Positions 62,805 through 64,000 of a DNA stretch of 64,000 nt are shown here, one piece after another; position 1 is the first letter of the stretch; every line of letters begins with the position of its first letter. The DNA comes from Nitrospira sp. (GTDB lineage Bacteria; Nitrospirota; Nitrospiria; Nitrospirales; Nitrospiraceae). The position numbers and the translations under genes are program-made. The stretch spans positions 3,617,501 to 3,681,500 of the forward strand of contig BQWY01000001.1 in assembly GCA_036984305.1 (NCBI GenBank), written 5' to 3'. The notes below the pieces were generated by a model. The model was not told the DNA's origin, did not search any database, and saw nothing but the letters and a program-made list of their open reading frames with translations.

Positions 62805-63743
62805 ATGGTACCGGACATCGGACAGGGTCCGCTGGGCAGCAGCGCTCCCGCCCACTATCCTGCGATGAACCCTTCACCCTCGATGGCCAACCGTCTCAGC
62901 CAATGGCGGATTTATTTCGACCGCGCATTGGCGCATGAGGCCCTCGGCGATCTGCTCATGCTAGCAGAGGAGGCCCCGTCGTCCACGCTGCGAATCGAGG
63001 CACGTCGTCTTCTGGCGAAACGATTGCTCGACAAAGATCACCGTCGATTGGCTCGCAATCAAATCAAGGCGATTTTGTCGAATCATCCTTCTGACGCATA
63101 CGGGCGTGCGCTCCTCGCAACAATTGACGCAACGGAGGCACGCGTTACCGGCGCGTCGCCGCGGCATGGTGCCCAAGCCGTCTTGTTCAGCGGGCATATG
63201 ATCGATGCTCCGAACAGACCGAGCCCACGGTTTCCCCCTGACAAGGAATCCGTGGCGGCGGGCGCTATCGGGAAGGCGCTGGATGACATCCACGTGCAAT
63301 CGACGGATTTGGCCATCTGCGGCGGCGCGTGCGGAGGCGATACGCTATTCGCTGAGGCCTGCCTGGCACGAGGGATGCGGGTGCAGCTCTATCTTCAATT
63401 CGAGGAACCGACGTTTCTGGATGCGTCGGTCGCCTTCGCCGGACCCCAGTGGGTCGAACGTTATCGCCGCATCGCCTCGAATGCACGCACGCGCGTCCGA
63501 ATCATGCCGCGTGAATTAGGTCCGGCGCCAACCGACACGAATGCGTACGAACGAAACAACCGGTGGCAACTTGATAATGCCCTTGCCGTAGGAGCCGTGC
63601 ACTGCATTGCCTTATGGAACGGTCAAGGCGGCAATGGCCCAGGCGGAACTGAACACATGCTCGACACCGTAGGACAGTATGGAGGCCAGGTCACCATTCT
63701 GGACACGACTCTGTTATGGTCACCGCCGCAAGGTCTACGCTAG
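62805..63743 (+). CDS. SLOG-superfamily sensor-like protein with N-terminal helical repeats
   Basis: A 312-residue protein. Residues ~30-105 are helical (TPR-like: ALAHEALGDLLMLAEEAP, ARRLLAKRLLDKDHRRLARNQ). From ~123 the segment VLFSGHMIDAPNR, then LAICGGACGGDTLFAEACLARGMRVQLYLQF, resembles the SLOG/LOG Rossmann-like fold (a GG-x-GGD-type nucleotide loop) as I recall it from TPR-containing regulators. SLOG proteins bind or sense nucleotides in conflict and stress systems. The start is uncertain; an internal ATG at 62,883 (MANRLSQWR) is possible. Its stop TAG overlaps the patatin ribosome site, so the two are coupled. Confidence 0.6.
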   Translation: MVPDIGQGPLGSSAPAHYPAMNPSPSMANRLSQWRIYFDRALAHEALGDLLMLAEEAPSSTLRIEARRLLAKRLLDKDHRRLARNQIKAILSNHPSDAYGRALLATIDATEARVTGASPRHGAQAVLFSGHMIDAPNRPSPRFPPDKESVAAGAIGKALDDIHVQSTDLAICGGACGGDTLFAEACLARGMRVQLYLQFEEPTFLDASVAFAGPQWVERYRRIASNARTRVRIMPRELGPAPTDTNAYERNNRWQLDNALAVGAVHCIALWNGQGGNGPGGTEHMLDTVGQYGGQVTILDTTLLWSPPQGLR

Positions 63744-63752
63744 GAGGCACGC

Positions 63753-64000
63753 ATGGCCCTCGCGACACGCATTCGGGATTCAGGGCCGAAAAAGATTCTG
63801 GCACTGGACGGAGGGGGCATTCGGGGCATGATCACCGTCGAGATTCTTGCCTGTATTGAGGAGCTGCTCAAGAAGGCGCTGCCTCCCGACAAGCAAGCGT
63901 CGTTCGTTCTGGCGGACTACTTCGATTTTGTGGCGGGGACGAGTACGGGTGCGATTCTGGCGGCATGTATCTCATTGGGGATGCCGGTCGCAAGGATCCG
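63753..64000 (+). CDS. Patatin-like phospholipase, 5' part (cut by window end)
   Basis: The first 82 residues are visible. The oxyanion motif ILALDGGGIRGM and the nucleophile elbow GTSTG (VAGTSTGAILAAC) identify a patatin-fold lipase. AGGAGG lies 8 nt upstream of ATG 63,753, and the preceding SLOG gene stops inside that leader, so they form an operon. Patatin phospholipases are effectors (CapV) in several anti-phage signalling systems, but no CD-NTase is seen here. Confidence 0.9.
   Translation, partial: MALATRIRDSGPKKILALDGGGIRGMITVEILACIEELLKKALPPDKQASFVLADYFDFVAGTSTGAILAACISLGMPVARI

Overview
The window reads as a GC-rich chromosomal segment of a free-living Gram-negative bacterium, most like Nitrospira (phylum Nitrospirota). 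This rests on the overall gene set: the DUF3501 / Fe-S oxidoreductase / rubrerythrin / PerR block, a Pal lipoprotein, dense single-gene metabolism and GC-rich codon use. It is an inference from gene content; no rRNA gene is present to settle it.

Layout. (1) 1-11.3 kb is chromosomal backbone: an FGE-like secreted protein, a MotA/MotB (ZorA/ZorB-like) pair, a PilZ protein, a two-domain pterin synthase homologue, ErpA, an oxidative-stress cluster (DUF3501, Fe-S oxidoreductase, rubrerythrin, Fur/PerR), RfbC, a MoaD/ThiS-like protein, HU, a YkgJ-type cysteine-cluster protein, and tRNA-Arg(CCG) and tRNA-Lys(CTT). (2) 11,276-33,785 is a 22.5 kb integrated genomic island. It is bounded by a perfect 47-bp direct repeat of the tRNA-Lys 3' half, with a tyrosine integrase immediately inside the tRNA. 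It carries an excisionase, a frameshifted primase/helicase and two apparent defence modules. Module A (17.1-24.4 kb) is a tightly overlapping operon of an uncharacterised small protein, an MqsA-like Zn/HTH protein, a KGGVGR-type MinD/ParA ATPase, a NurA-like nuclease and a HerA-like ATPase, convergent with a DNA methyltransferase. Module B (26.0-33.3 kb) pairs a TIR-NACHT-transmembrane protein with a double-TIR protein, with a DUF72 gene and a broken EEP nuclease between them. An IS3-family element (24,712-25,933) separates the modules. (3) 33.9-36.5 kb is backbone again: MPGP-type phosphatase, pal and a 347-bp MITE-like element. (4) 36,527-47,162 repeats 25,885-36,526 in tandem. The second copy differs only by six one-base contractions of homopolymers, which break the double-TIR, MPGP and pal genes. 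This is most simply an untrimmed assembly overlap, not biology. (5) 47.2-64 kb is backbone: two paralogous MFS transporters with a glycosyltransferase and a glycogen-debranching-type glucosidase, a BON protein, DUF72, a membrane protein, phosphoglucomutase, a NUC1 nuclease, an ATP/ADP-translocase-like carrier, then an amidase-SH3, a SLOG-like sensor and a patatin phospholipase cut by the window end.

How the genes work together. The best candidate for an undescribed system is module A, whose overlapping start/stop codons and 14-bp inverted-repeat operator imply one co-regulated unit. It pairs a DNA-processing machine (HerA-NurA) with an ATPase switch, a TA-like regulatory pair and a modification enzyme that could protect self DNA. 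Module B is a second candidate: its two TIR proteins share a homologous N-terminal half of about 165 residues, suggesting a sensor/effector pair. All functions are inferred from visible motifs; no database search was possible.
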